A stretch of DNA of 48,555 nucleotides from Pseudoalteromonas sp. NBT06-2 (lineage in GTDB: Bacteria; Pseudomonadota; Gammaproteobacteria; Enterobacterales; Alteromonadaceae). Below, in pieces: positions 9,051-16,957 of the stretch (positions within the stretch are counted from its first letter, which is position 1; every line of letters begins with the position of its first letter). The notes under the pieces were generated by a model. That model was not told the DNA's origin and did no database searches. It worked only from the letters and a program-made list of their open reading frames with translations. The position numbers and the translations under genes were made by a program. Where the stretch lies: the NCBI RefSeq assembly GCF_002276045.1, contig NZ_NQMR01000045.1:1-48555 (forward strand), read 5' to 3'.

Positions 9051-10211
9051 ATGAAGTTTTATTTACTAATGGTAGGCATTTTTTGTCTACCACTTTGCGC
9101 TATGACACATTTTTCAAATGAAGAAATTGTATTAATGCAAAATATCTATCACGGTAACAATTCTGACTTATCAAAAAAAGAAGTGGTTAGAAGATTAATT
9201 GAAGATCAATATTTATTAGCTCAAGCTAAAATACTTCAACCTAAATTACTTAAAAGGCAGTCAAAAGTAGGTTTTGATACTAACTATCATAAACGTCGTT
9301 ACTTATTAACTTTATTTAAACCATTTTTAAACAGTAAATTTGTTGTTAAACAAGTGGATTCAATATCAAAAAAAAAATTGCAAGAAATTTTAGGTACATA
9401 TCCAATTAATGGCAGGTTGAGTAAAAACCAAAAGATCAAACTAAAATCTATAAAACTAATAAGTAATAAATTAATAAACTTAACACTTTTTGAGATATAC
9501 CAATCATTGTCGATGCAAAATAGATTTAAATTGCATCAAGGAGATGAAAGTATATTACTTCAAGAGGTTAATTTTAGGTATGCATTTAGACAAATAAGTG
9601 AATACATAAAACCTATATTAACACATAAAAATATAAGCTTTAGAGCGCTTGAAAATATCGCATTAGCAGAAATTCTACGTTCACCAATGCAGAATTACTT
9701 TGGTATTAACCAAACGATGCATTCAGAGTCTATCATGTTAGTTCATTATGAAAAGATGATTACTGAACAGCAAATATCTGATTTTTATAAAGATAATATA
9801 AAAAACTTTAAATACTTATCTCATGTAAAATCAAAAGCTGTGTATTTTGACACTCATGATAAAGCACAAAAATTTTATATTAGTGTAAATAATGCGGGCT
9901 GGAATAAGACCGTAAAAAATGCGGCTCTGAATGATATTTTTAGAAAGTATCATAATAGGTTAAGCAGAAAGCTTAATTCAAACAACTGGGCTATTCAAAC
10001 AGCGTTTAATTATCCGGAAAATAAAATCTCTCCACCAATTCGTTCGCCAAAAGGACATTGGTTAGTATTAAGTAACGGTAATAAAATTTACGAGTTATAT
10101 GAACTAAATACAACAACAGTGAAGTATCAAGCTAAAAAACACATAGCAAAATTACTAGCAAAAAAAAATTATTATTCAGGTTTCAATAAATGGCTAAAAT
10201 CACAAAACTAA
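9051..10211 (+). CDS. Exported protein resembling parvulin-type peptidyl-prolyl isomerase chaperones
   Basis: 386 aa, signal peptide about 1-17. The layout recalls SurA/PpiD-like chaperones. It has a helical N-terminal half, then a C-terminal segment with SxxQISDFYKDN-like sequence, a short beta-rich part around 260-290, and a PIRSPKGHWLVL segment near 343 that resembles the final strand of a parvulin domain. The catalytic core residues of active parvulins are not obvious, so it may be a non-catalytic chaperone. Its ATG follows the upstream stop codon without a gap, implying translational coupling. It may be a dedicated folding factor for the upstream hydrolase, which is an inference from position. 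Confidence 0.45.
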   Translation: MKFYLLMVGIFCLPLCAMTHFSNEEIVLMQNIYHGNNSDLSKKEVVRRLIEDQYLLAQAKILQPKLLKRQSKVGFDTNYHKRRYLLTLFKPFLNSKFVVKQVDSISKKKLQEILGTYPINGRLSKNQKIKLKSIKLISNKLINLTLFEIYQSLSMQNRFKLHQGDESILLQEVNFRYAFRQISEYIKPILTHKNISFRALENIALAEILRSPMQNYFGINQTMHSESIMLVHYEKMITEQQISDFYKDNIKNFKYLSHVKSKAVYFDTHDKAQKFYISVNNAGWNKTVKNAALNDIFRKYHNRLSRKLNSNNWAIQTAFNYPENKISPPIRSPKGHWLVLSNGNKIYELYELNTTTVKYQAKKHIAKLLAKKNYYSGFNKWLKSQN

Positions 10212-10738
10212 AGTGCATAAATATTTTAGCATTGATATTACTTGGAATGCTCATTATATTAATTTTTATTTATATTCATGTTGATAAGGTTAATGAAGTT
10301 GTAGTTACACCAAGTAAGATTCATGATAAAAAAATAAATGTCATAGTTCAGAAAGAAATGGGTTATCGAATTAATGTTGTTAACAATACGATTTCTGGAA
10401 AAAACGTGAGTGAAGAAATTAAGTCAGATCGGAAAATAAACTATAAATTGAAAGTTTATATTCCAATCATTAATCATTCCATCAAAGGAATTGAATACCA
10501 AGGTGATTTAAATGATTTTGATCAATATAAAATGTTTGAAGTACATAAAGACAAAGCTTTAAAACAAAGTTTTATCGAAGCAAGTAACAATAAAGTTAAA
10601 TTTTTAGAGCATTTTTTAGCCCAAGAAAAAGTAAAAGGGATCTCAGAAGAACAAATGGCATTTGCAAAAGAGAAAATACAATATTTAAAAACCCTAAACA
10701 AAAAATTGGTAAAAGAAATAACTTTAAATCAATATTAA
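10190..10738 (+). CDS. Single-pass membrane protein, unknown function
   Basis: 182 aa. A short basic N-terminus and one transmembrane helix (about 10-29) are followed by a lysine-rich extracytoplasmic domain whose last 60 residues are predicted helical. It overlaps the preceding gene by 22 nt, so it is the third member of the hydrolase/chaperone operon and is probably co-translated. No family recognised. A role as membrane tether or inhibitor for the secreted hydrolase is possible but unsupported beyond context. Confidence 0.6.
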   Translation: MAKITKLKCINILALILLGMLIILIFIYIHVDKVNEVVVTPSKIHDKKINVIVQKEMGYRINVVNNTISGKNVSEEIKSDRKINYKLKVYIPIINHSIKGIEYQGDLNDFDQYKMFEVHKDKALKQSFIEASNNKVKFLEHFLAQEKVKGISEEQMAFAKEKIQYLKTLNKKLVKEITLNQY

Positions 10739-10752
10739 ACTTTATAGATATA

Positions 10753-10910
10753 TACCCAAGCTACTTAGAAATGCATGATTTCAGCGGGAGTTTAAATGGT
10801 CAAATACAAGACATTTATTGCAGGTAATGGTATTCCCTTATCAACATAAATAACGCAGTAGTTGACCATTTAAAACCCGCCCGTAGGGAATTTATCAGGT
10901 GGCTTGGGTA
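10753..10910 (+). mobile_element. 158-bp inverted-repeat element, family 2
   Basis: Begins TACCCAAGCTACTT, ends CAGGTGGCTTGGGTA, and is flanked by TA on both sides. The left end continues with AAATGCATGATTTCAGCGGG, which recurs in reverse orientation near 44283-44319 and 48250-48285. The right end, with AATTTATCAGGTGG, matches the other end of 48131-48285. No ORF. It shares the outermost TACCCAAG with the 310-bp family, so one transposase may act on both. Sits just after the three-gene operon. Confidence 0.7.
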
Positions 10911-11017
10911 TAATCTCATAAAATTTAATTAGCCATATCACTATGAAAGAGTTCTGTTAGAACTATAGTTAATGAATATTCACATTCGAAAGTCTAAATT
11001 AACTATAAGGCTAAATG

Positions 11018-11329
11018 ATGATTGAATCTAAATTTTATATAGGCCAAATCATAAATCATATACGCTTTAATTATCGAGGCGTGATTGTTGAAATTGATCC
11101 TATATTTAGCAATTCAAATCAATGGTATGAACAAATGGCAGTGACACAGCCGCCAAAAAATAAACCTTGGTATAACGTACTGGTCGATCAATCATCTGAT
11201 ATTACCTATGTCGCACAAAGAAACTTGATATCAAGTGAAAATATGTCGCAAATAGAACATCCATTATTAGGTCGTTATTTCAATAAATACGATGGCAAGA
11301 GATATTTCATTAAGGCTAAATTGAGTTAA
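11018..11329 (+). CDS. hspQ: HspQ / YccV family heat-shock hemimethylated-DNA-binding-type protein
   Basis: The N-terminus MIESKFYIGQIINH and the following RGVIVEIDPIF and PWYNVLVD segments align with E. coli HspQ, a specificity-enhancing factor for the Lon protease that also affects DnaA levels. The family length is about 105 aa; this is 103. Two ATGs are adjacent. The second is preferred because it aligns with the E. coli start and lies 7 nt from ATAAGG. The C-terminal 25 residues differ from E. coli and end in a basic stretch. Single gene between an inverted-repeat element and the yehS-like gene. Confidence 0.85.
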   Translation: MIESKFYIGQIINHIRFNYRGVIVEIDPIFSNSNQWYEQMAVTQPPKNKPWYNVLVDQSSDITYVAQRNLISSENMSQIEHPLLGRYFNKYDGKRYFIKAKLS

Positions 11330-11505
11330 TTGATATTAATTAGCATGCGTAATAATGAGGTGTTTTATGATCTAAACAATCTTAGCCGGCTTATACAATT
11401 TAATCTTCTAAGTTAATAAAATAATGTGTTTGTGTTCAAACCTGTTAAAATTGTCTAATTCTATTTAGGCAGGTTAGTTACTTAAACACTATTCGGAACA
11501 CATAA

Positions 11506-12018
11506 ATGACAAATAACGATTTACTATTTAAGATCCACACTATCTTTAATCATACAACTCTTGAAATGCTTGAGATATTTGCGCTTGCGGAGCAAATAGT
11601 TACCGAAGCACAATTAAATGCTTGGATTTTAAAATCAGATGAAGCAGGTTCACAACCTTGTGATGATAAAAGTTTAGAAACATTTTTAAATGGTTACATT
11701 GTTCATAAACGTGGACCAAGTGATAAAGGCATTCCAGCATTATCAATAAAGCTTAATAACAACATTATTTTTACCAAATTAAAGATTGCGCTTAATTTAA
11801 AAGCAGAAGATTTAATTGCACACTTTGAAATTGCTGGTTTAGAGTTAAGTAAACACGAAATCAGTGCTTTTTTTAGAAAACCCGCTAACAAACATTACAA
11901 AAAGTGTACCTCTCAAACATTAGCGTGTTTTATGAAAGGTGTCACCTTAAAAAACTCAACTATACCCAAGCCACTTCAAGATGTGAGGTTCAGGACTGCT
12001 GAGCAATTCATGATCTAG
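11506..12018 (+). CDS. YehS-like DUF1456 protein with element-derived C-terminus
   Basis: Two tandem DUF1456 repeats are visible (about 5-70 and 83-148), each with a helical NN(D/N)LLFKIH or NNIIFTKLKIAL start and an AFFRKP-type end. The whole aligns with E. coli YehS, a small cytoplasmic protein of unknown function. From about residue 151 the frame runs into the 310-bp element at 11963, which supplies roughly the last 19 residues and the stop codon. The ancestral C-terminus has therefore been replaced. Both conserved domains remain, so the protein may still work. Without the element the frame would continue about 29 codons further, so the original stop position is uncertain. Confidence 0.8.
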   Translation: MTNNDLLFKIHTIFNHTTLEMLEIFALAEQIVTEAQLNAWILKSDEAGSQPCDDKSLETFLNGYIVHKRGPSDKGIPALSIKLNNNIIFTKLKIALNLKAEDLIAHFEIAGLELSKHEISAFFRKPANKHYKKCTSQTLACFMKGVTLKNSTIPKPLQDVRFRTAEQFMI

Positions 12019-12272
12019 GCGCATCTTTGCATTAATGGTTACTCCCTTAAAAAAAGATGGACCGGCAATATGCTCCTGCATTGCTCTAGTACCTACATCC
12101 ATGCAGGCAACAACGAGCATGATTTGCTCAGAAGTCCCTGTAAGGTTGGTTTATAAATACTTTATGCAGCGTTATTGATTTTGAAAAGGGAATAACCATG
12201 TTCTTCAATCAATGCCTAGCCTAAAGTATTTCTACTTCCAACTGAATCCTGCATCTTGAAGTGGTTTGGGTA
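11963..12272 (+). mobile_element. 310-bp non-autonomous inverted-repeat element (MITE), copy 2
   Basis: Same length as, and nearly identical to, the copy at 3905-4214 but in inverted orientation, flanked by TA on both sides. Ends are TACCCAAGCCACTTC and its complement GAAGTGGTTTGGGTA. No transposase. It interrupts the end of the yehS-like gene. Two inverted near-identical copies 8 kb apart could also mediate inversion of the segment between them. Confidence 0.85.
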
Positions 12273-12669
12273 TAAATAGTCATCACTCTTTTTTAGTTTT
12301 TACTCCAAATTTAAGGCGGCCATTAAAACTGCCTTCAATCTATAATTGCTATAACCCTCCTAAAGTAACTCTTATACAACTTGATCTAGATTAAAAATTT
12401 TATTGATTAATACTCAACAATCGAAATTTAGATCAATTTCTTGTGTTTGTATTAGGTTTAATTGTGAATTAAAGGTTGCAAGTATATTAAATATTGTATA
12501 CATTATTTTGTATTGTACCATTTATCATTACTTAATTTTAACTCAGTCGAAAGGCTTAATGGAGTTTACATAGTTGAATTTCACATATTGGTATTTGGTC
12601 TATGTCTGCTTTAAATAGCTGATATGAGTGTAAAATTTATAAAAAATAAACTATTACTAAGGGAAATCA
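12273..12669 (+). other. Upstream region of the metalloprotease gene
   Basis: About 400 bp without a convincing ORF. It holds the GGGA ribosome site 6 nt before the metalloprotease ATG. Several AT-rich -10-like stretches are present, but no hexamer pair stands out. The first part may be the remnant of the original 3' end of the yehS-like gene. Confidence 0.4.
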
Positions 12670-15600
12670 ATGTTTTATACAAATAATGCATCTAGGTTAT
12701 TGTCAGCTATATTCGCATTAACCAGTGTTTCTGCAATGGCTGGTTCAAGTCAATTAAGCGTTAATACACTTAAAAATCAATTAGATTCAACTCAACAAAC
12801 AAAAATCCAGCAAGGCACTGTATGTGGTACCGATACAAACTTGCAAGACTGGAACAAAATTCAAAAAATTAACAAATTCCAACTGAAAGATAAATCAAGT
12901 ATTGCTAATGCCGTTTTAAAAAAATTATCAAATAATAGTGTTGATATTCAAGCTGCTGAAGGCAACGGAATCGCTGGTCGTTATTACATACCTGTTGTAT
13001 TTCATGTTTATGGCAATGAATTCAATTGTACTGATGAAAGTGCAATGTGTTTAACCGAAGCTAAAATCCTAGATGCACTTAACAGAACTAATGAAGATTT
13101 TCTTGGTACAAATACATTAGATGGACCAATCTCAGCACAATTCCAAGCAATACGTGACAACTTAAACGTTGAATTTGTTTTAGCAAAAAAAGACCCAACT
13201 GGTAAAGCGACTAATGGTATTGTTCGTCATGGTGCTAAATCTGGTTATGGTGATGGTTCTAAATTTGATAGTGAGATCTCAGCTGATGCATGGGATAACT
13301 TCAAGTATATGAATATTTATATTCAGCAAGATTTATACAATGATGGTACAACTAATAGCTCAGGGGTTGCATGGTATCCTGAACTTAATATGTCACAAGC
13401 AAGTCTTTCCCGTGTGGTATATAACGGTAATTTTTTAGGTGAAAATTCAAATGAAAATTTCCGCTCGGTATTTACTCATGAATTTGGTCATTGGCTAAAT
13501 TTACCTCATACTTTTGATGGTGATGTATGTTCTATACATCAAGAAGCATTTTGTGCTGCAACAGGCGATAATAACTGTGATACGCCTCAAATGAGTAGCA
13601 GTATTTTACAAAATAACACACTAAATTGCTTAGGGCAGCCGACTAATACAGAAAATTTTATGCATTATTCTGATAATTATGCCATGTATACAGCTGGGCA
13701 AGTTAAGAGAATGACAGCTGCATTGCATGGTCCTGCCCGTGCAACTTTATGGTCAAATGAAAACTTAATCGCAACAGGTCTATCTGACTTAACAAGTACA
13801 GCAGAGCATTACTGGGATGGCTCAGGCATAGACATAGCACCTACTGGTACTGTGATAAGTGAACATACAAATTTATCTGCAATGATAGGTAGTATTGATA
13901 ATCATGTAGTTAATATTCCAATTGGTACAGAAGCTGTGGCATTTTACTTAGATGGATATACTGAAGATCCTGACTTATATGTTTCTAAAGGTACTGCACC
14001 TACAAAAAATGGTGATACCTGGATTGCTGATTTTATATCATTCAAATCAAAAGGTGTACCTGAGTTAGTTACTGTGTCTGCACCTTCTTCAACGTTAGAA
14101 TACAATACGACTATTGATGCATTTAGTGCTTATTCACATGCACGATTACAAGTTTTAGCAGTTGATGATGAAACATTATGTAATGGTTGTGAGCGTGTAT
14201 TTTTAGCTGAAGAAACAAGTCTAAGTGCAACAAAAGGTGATGCAGTTAAAATATTTAAGTATCAAGTACCTTCTGATGCAACACGTACAGTTGCTGTTAT
14301 TTCAGGCGGTTACACTGGTGATCCTGATATGTATGTAAGCATGAATAGCGTTCCAGATACCACTACTTTTGACTGTGGCCCGTTTAGTGCGCCTAGATTG
14401 AGTGAGTTTTGTGAATTAAATGCTGGCGGTGGTGAATTAAATATAATAATCGAACCGTTTTTAGATTACGCCAATGCTACGTTTAGAGTTTATTATGAAC
14501 GAGCACTGGGATCTGATTTACCTTTGGCTGAAGCTAATGGTGCATATACTGCATTATTAGGACAAAAAGTATTATTTAGCAGCGCAGGCACTGTTGATAC
14601 AAATGGCACAATAAATAGTTATTTGTGGGATTTCGGTGATGGAAATACAAGCAATATCGCAAACCCTGAGCATATATACACTACTACAGGAACATATACC
14701 GCAACACTCACAGTGACTGATAATGATAATAACACAGCTTCAGATACTGCAAATGTCGTTATTCAAGCATCAAACGAAGCGCCTATAGTAAAAGTTAATG
14801 GTCCATATTCATCGATTTCAGGTCAAGAAATTATTATGAATAGTATAGGCTCTGTTGATTCAGATGGTTCAATTGTGACTTATTTTTGGAATTTTGGTGA
14901 TGGTAATACAAGCTCTCAAGAAAATCCAAAACATACATACTCAATTGCAGGTGATTATACTGTTACATTAAGTGTAACGGATAATGGTGGTTTAACTTCT
15001 ACAGCAACGACAAATGCAACTGTAACAGATCTTTCATATTGTTCGGCATCAGGTAGTACAGGTTATGAATGGATAGCAAATGTTTCATCATCGGGTGTGT
15101 CGCATGCAAGTACGCAAGAAGGTTATGCTGATAACACCTCTGTCATTATACCTATGATGATTGGAAGTAATGCAATTGAGTTAACAGCTGGTGGCAGTTA
15201 TACAGAGCATTGGGCTGCATGGGTTGATTTAAATAACGATGGTACTTTTGATAATAATGAAAAGTTATTATCTGGTTTATCTGGTAGTAATCAAGTAACT
15301 GGAAGCATTATAATTCCAAATTATATGGCCGGAAAATCTGCTCGTATGCGTATTGCTATGAAATATGGTAGTGAAGCGATAAACCCTTGTGACAACTTAG
15401 GTGATGGTGAAGTAGAAGATTATACTGTTACAGTAAGTACAGCTACAAACCAAGATCCAGTAGCAAATGCTAATGGATCTTATGCAGCAACAGAGGGGGA
15501 TATGGTGAACTTTATCGGCTCAGGTTCAACTGATGTTGATGGTACGATTACAATTTATGCATGGAACTTTGGTGATACAAGTTCACCAAGTAATACAAGT

Positions 15601-16080
15601 GCTGATATCAATCCTACACATACGTATGCAAGTGCAGGAAGTTATACTGTTACTTTAACGGTAACTGATAATCAAGGTGCTACACATACAGATACAGCAC
15701 AAGTTGTTATTTCACCTACAATGCCAACAACAACTTTAGTTGATGCATGTGCAACACAAAATGCAGTTACAAGTGGTAGGTTAGAAAATGGCGTTGCTGC
15801 TTGTTTAGGTAATACTTCAACTATGTGGTTTAGTATTCCTGAAGTAAATAACCACCAAACAATTGCAATTACTACTGGCCATGGACAAGGAAATATAGAT
15901 ATTTTATACAAAAATGGCGGCTGGCCTAGTATTAATAGTAATGATGGCGCTGCATCAGGCTCGACTACAACGTGTATTGAAGTTGCAGCAGGTACCAACT
16001 ATTGGTCTTACTTAAAATTATCAGGCGGTGCTTCTGGCACAACGATTATTGTTGATATGGACGCTCAAGGATGTCGTTAA
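12670..16080 (+). CDS. Secreted M43-type (pappalysin-like) zinc metalloprotease with PPC, PKD and GEVED domains
   Basis: 1136 aa with a signal peptide of about 25 residues. The catalytic domain (about 100-360) contains HEFGHWLNLPH at 270-280, giving zinc ligands His270, His274, His280 and the catalytic Glu271. A downstream Met-turn, NFMHYSD, has its methionine near 331, typical of MEROPS family M43. It is followed by two pre-peptidase C-terminal (PPC) domains with DPDLYVS and DPDMYVS motifs (about 400-505 and 510-620). Next come two PKD domains with WDFGDGNTS/WNFGDGNTS (about 625-790), a GEVED domain ending GDGEVEDYTV (about 795-935), a third PKD domain (about 945-1030) and a final PPC-like domain. 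An extracellular protein-degrading enzyme of a marine heterotroph is likely; the accessory domains probably bind substrate or aid secretion. It has a GGGA ribosome site, its own terminator, and is monocistronic. Confidence 0.9.
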   Translation: MFYTNNASRLLSAIFALTSVSAMAGSSQLSVNTLKNQLDSTQQTKIQQGTVCGTDTNLQDWNKIQKINKFQLKDKSSIANAVLKKLSNNSVDIQAAEGNGIAGRYYIPVVFHVYGNEFNCTDESAMCLTEAKILDALNRTNEDFLGTNTLDGPISAQFQAIRDNLNVEFVLAKKDPTGKATNGIVRHGAKSGYGDGSKFDSEISADAWDNFKYMNIYIQQDLYNDGTTNSSGVAWYPELNMSQASLSRVVYNGNFLGENSNENFRSVFTHEFGHWLNLPHTFDGDVCSIHQEAFCAATGDNNCDTPQMSSSILQNNTLNCLGQPTNTENFMHYSDNYAMYTAGQVKRMTAALHGPARATLWSNENLIATGLSDLTSTAEHYWDGSGIDIAPTGTVISEHTNLSAMIGSIDNHVVNIPIGTEAVAFYLDGYTEDPDLYVSKGTAPTKNGDTWIADFISFKSKGVPELVTVSAPSSTLEYNTTIDAFSAYSHARLQVLAVDDETLCNGCERVFLAEETSLSATKGDAVKIFKYQVPSDATRTVAVISGGYTGDPDMYVSMNSVPDTTTFDCGPFSAPRLSEFCELNAGGGELNIIIEPFLDYANATFRVYYERALGSDLPLAEANGAYTALLGQKVLFSSAGTVDTNGTINSYLWDFGDGNTSNIANPEHIYTTTGTYTATLTVTDNDNNTASDTANVVIQASNEAPIVKVNGPYSSISGQEIIMNSIGSVDSDGSIVTYFWNFGDGNTSSQENPKHTYSIAGDYTVTLSVTDNGGLTSTATTNATVTDLSYCSASGSTGYEWIANVSSSGVSHASTQEGYADNTSVIIPMMIGSNAIELTAGGSYTEHWAAWVDLNNDGTFDNNEKLLSGLSGSNQVTGSIIIPNYMAGKSARMRIAMKYGSEAINPCDNLGDGEVEDYTVTVSTATNQDPVANANGSYAATEGDMVNFIGSGSTDVDGTITIYAWNFGDTSSPSNTSADINPTHTYASAGSYTVTLTVTDNQGATHTDTAQVVISPTMPTTTLVDACATQNAVTSGRLENGVAACLGNTSTMWFSIPEVNNHQTIAITTGHGQGNIDILYKNGGWPSINSNDGAASGSTTTCIEVAAGTNYWSYLKLSGGASGTTIIVDMDAQGCR

Positions 16081-16109
16081 AATTTATAAAATAAATTAAA
16101 AATTATTTG

Positions 16110-16139
16110 AAATATGGATCACCTAGGTTATCCATATTT
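16110..16139 (+). terminator. Rho-independent terminator of the metalloprotease gene
   Basis: A hairpin AAATATGGAT...ATCCATATTT with an inner ACCTAGGT palindrome, followed by further Ts, starts about 30 bp after the stop codon of the metalloprotease gene. Confidence 0.75.
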
Positions 16140-16216
16140 TATTATATTGATACAGAGGTTATCTATAGAGCAAAAGAATTTACAACTGACTTGCGTGAAC
16201 TTCTTTTTTATCTAAT

Positions 16217-16577
16217 TCAACCAATTGGGTTCTGCACATATTTATGAATAGTATCTTCTGTTGCATTTTCAATTGTTTCGACAAAATAACTTTGAATTCA
16301 AAGTTTCCCACCCCAGAAATAACGTCTTTTTATATCTGGATATAATTTGAAAAACTCTCTTGCTGAAATACTTTTTATCATCTGCATGATCTGACTTGGT
16401 GATATTTTTTGGTTCACTTCTTACGACCATATGAATATGGTCTTCTGGTATTTCTAATTCAACTATACCTATGTCGTAATTGTAAGCAATTTTTTGAATT
16501 ATAACTTTCATCGCTTCACGATAAGGCTCAAAAAAAATTTTACGTCGATACTTAGGTATCCACCAAGGTATGCGCAT
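16217..16577 (-). pseudogene. Degenerate IS200/IS605-type Y1 transposase (TnpA)
   Basis: The first frame gives WIPKYRRKIFF and DHIHMVV, the latter holding the HUH metal motif of Y1 transposases. A run of six Ts at 16405-16410 (one more than needed) shifts the frame. The next frame continues with SPSQIMQMIKSISAREFF and a YFWGGKLW-like end. There a TGA at 16298-16300 replaces the expected tryptophan codon, after which IQSYFVETI, containing the likely catalytic tyrosine, continues to a stop at 16217. The N-terminus is also missing. At least three lesions make it inactive. It lies between the metalloprotease gene and the arfB 3' fragment. Confidence 0.8.
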
Positions 16578-16608
16578 GAGTGTTTTTTAAACGCTCATGC
16601 GCATACCC
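16568..16608. repeat. Long hairpin between arfB and the transposase remnant
   Basis: Two 16-nt arms, GGTATGCGCATGAGTG and CGCTCATGCGCATACC (one G-T type mismatch), surround a 9-nt loop of T and A. It begins inside the start of the transposase remnant and ends 3 bp from the arfB stop. It may be the terminator of arfB or the subterminal hairpin of the IS200-like element; the overlap with the truncated transposase start favours the element. Confidence 0.5.
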
Positions 16609-16611
16609 TAC

Positions 16612-16806
16612 TTAGAACTTCACTTTGCCCCTTAAAGTTTTTGTTGAACCTTTTTTTGTCTTACTATCCATTCTCCTGCGTTGAGAATTTCTTGTTGGTT
16701 TAGTCGCTCTTCTTGCTTTTTGAACAACCATTGCTGATAGGATCAATTCTTTCAATCGCTCAAGGGCATCAGCTTTATTTTGATCTTGCGTTCTATATGA
16801 TTGCGC
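16612..16806 (-). pseudogene. arfB: 3' part of the chromosomal arfB gene, cut off by the island
   Basis: Encodes the C-terminal 62 residues of peptidyl-tRNA hydrolase ArfB (YaeJ), from SYRTQDQNKADALERL to the basic tail ending GKVKF, which in ArfB enters the empty mRNA channel of stalled ribosomes. It lacks the catalytic GGQ domain. The missing 5' part lies 26.9 kb away at 43713-43937. Joining the CAA codon at 43715-43713 to TCA at 16800-16798 restores 137 codons in frame. The 74-codon open frame from 16836 begins in island DNA and is not a real start. Confidence 0.9.
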
Positions 16807-16815
16807 TTTCCCAGA
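16800..16815. repeat. Left attachment site (attL) of the island
   Basis: ATTGCGCTTT (16800-16809) is the copy of the direct repeat kept at the arfB 3' fragment. TTTCCCAGA (16807-16815) is the left terminal inverted repeat. The likely crossover region is TTGCGC at 16801-16806. The base that differs from attR (C versus A) falls in the third position of an alanine codon, so the coding sense is unaffected. Confidence 0.8.
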
Positions 16816-16891
16816 ATTTAAAAAACAGTCAATCATACATATTTACCAATACAAACAAAAACTTAAAGATAAATATAAATCAATATTTACA

Positions 16892-16919
16892 TTGACAATC
16901 GTCAGTCGTCTACTATGTT
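16892..16919 (+). promoter_or_regulatory. Promoter of the recombinase operon
   Basis: A perfect TTGACA (-35) and TATGTT (-10) separated by 16 bp lie inside the left end of the island, 39 bp before the first recombinase start. The position within the element means the operon carries its own promoter wherever it lands. Confidence 0.6.
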
Positions 16920-16957
16920 GTATTTAGTTACTTATTAAATGAGGTCTACAATTAAAA

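Noticed and set aside
16612..16836. 74-codon open frame as a stand-alone gene
   Set aside because: Its first 11 codons are island DNA; the rest is the cut 3' part of arfB, shown by in-frame joining with the 5' part.
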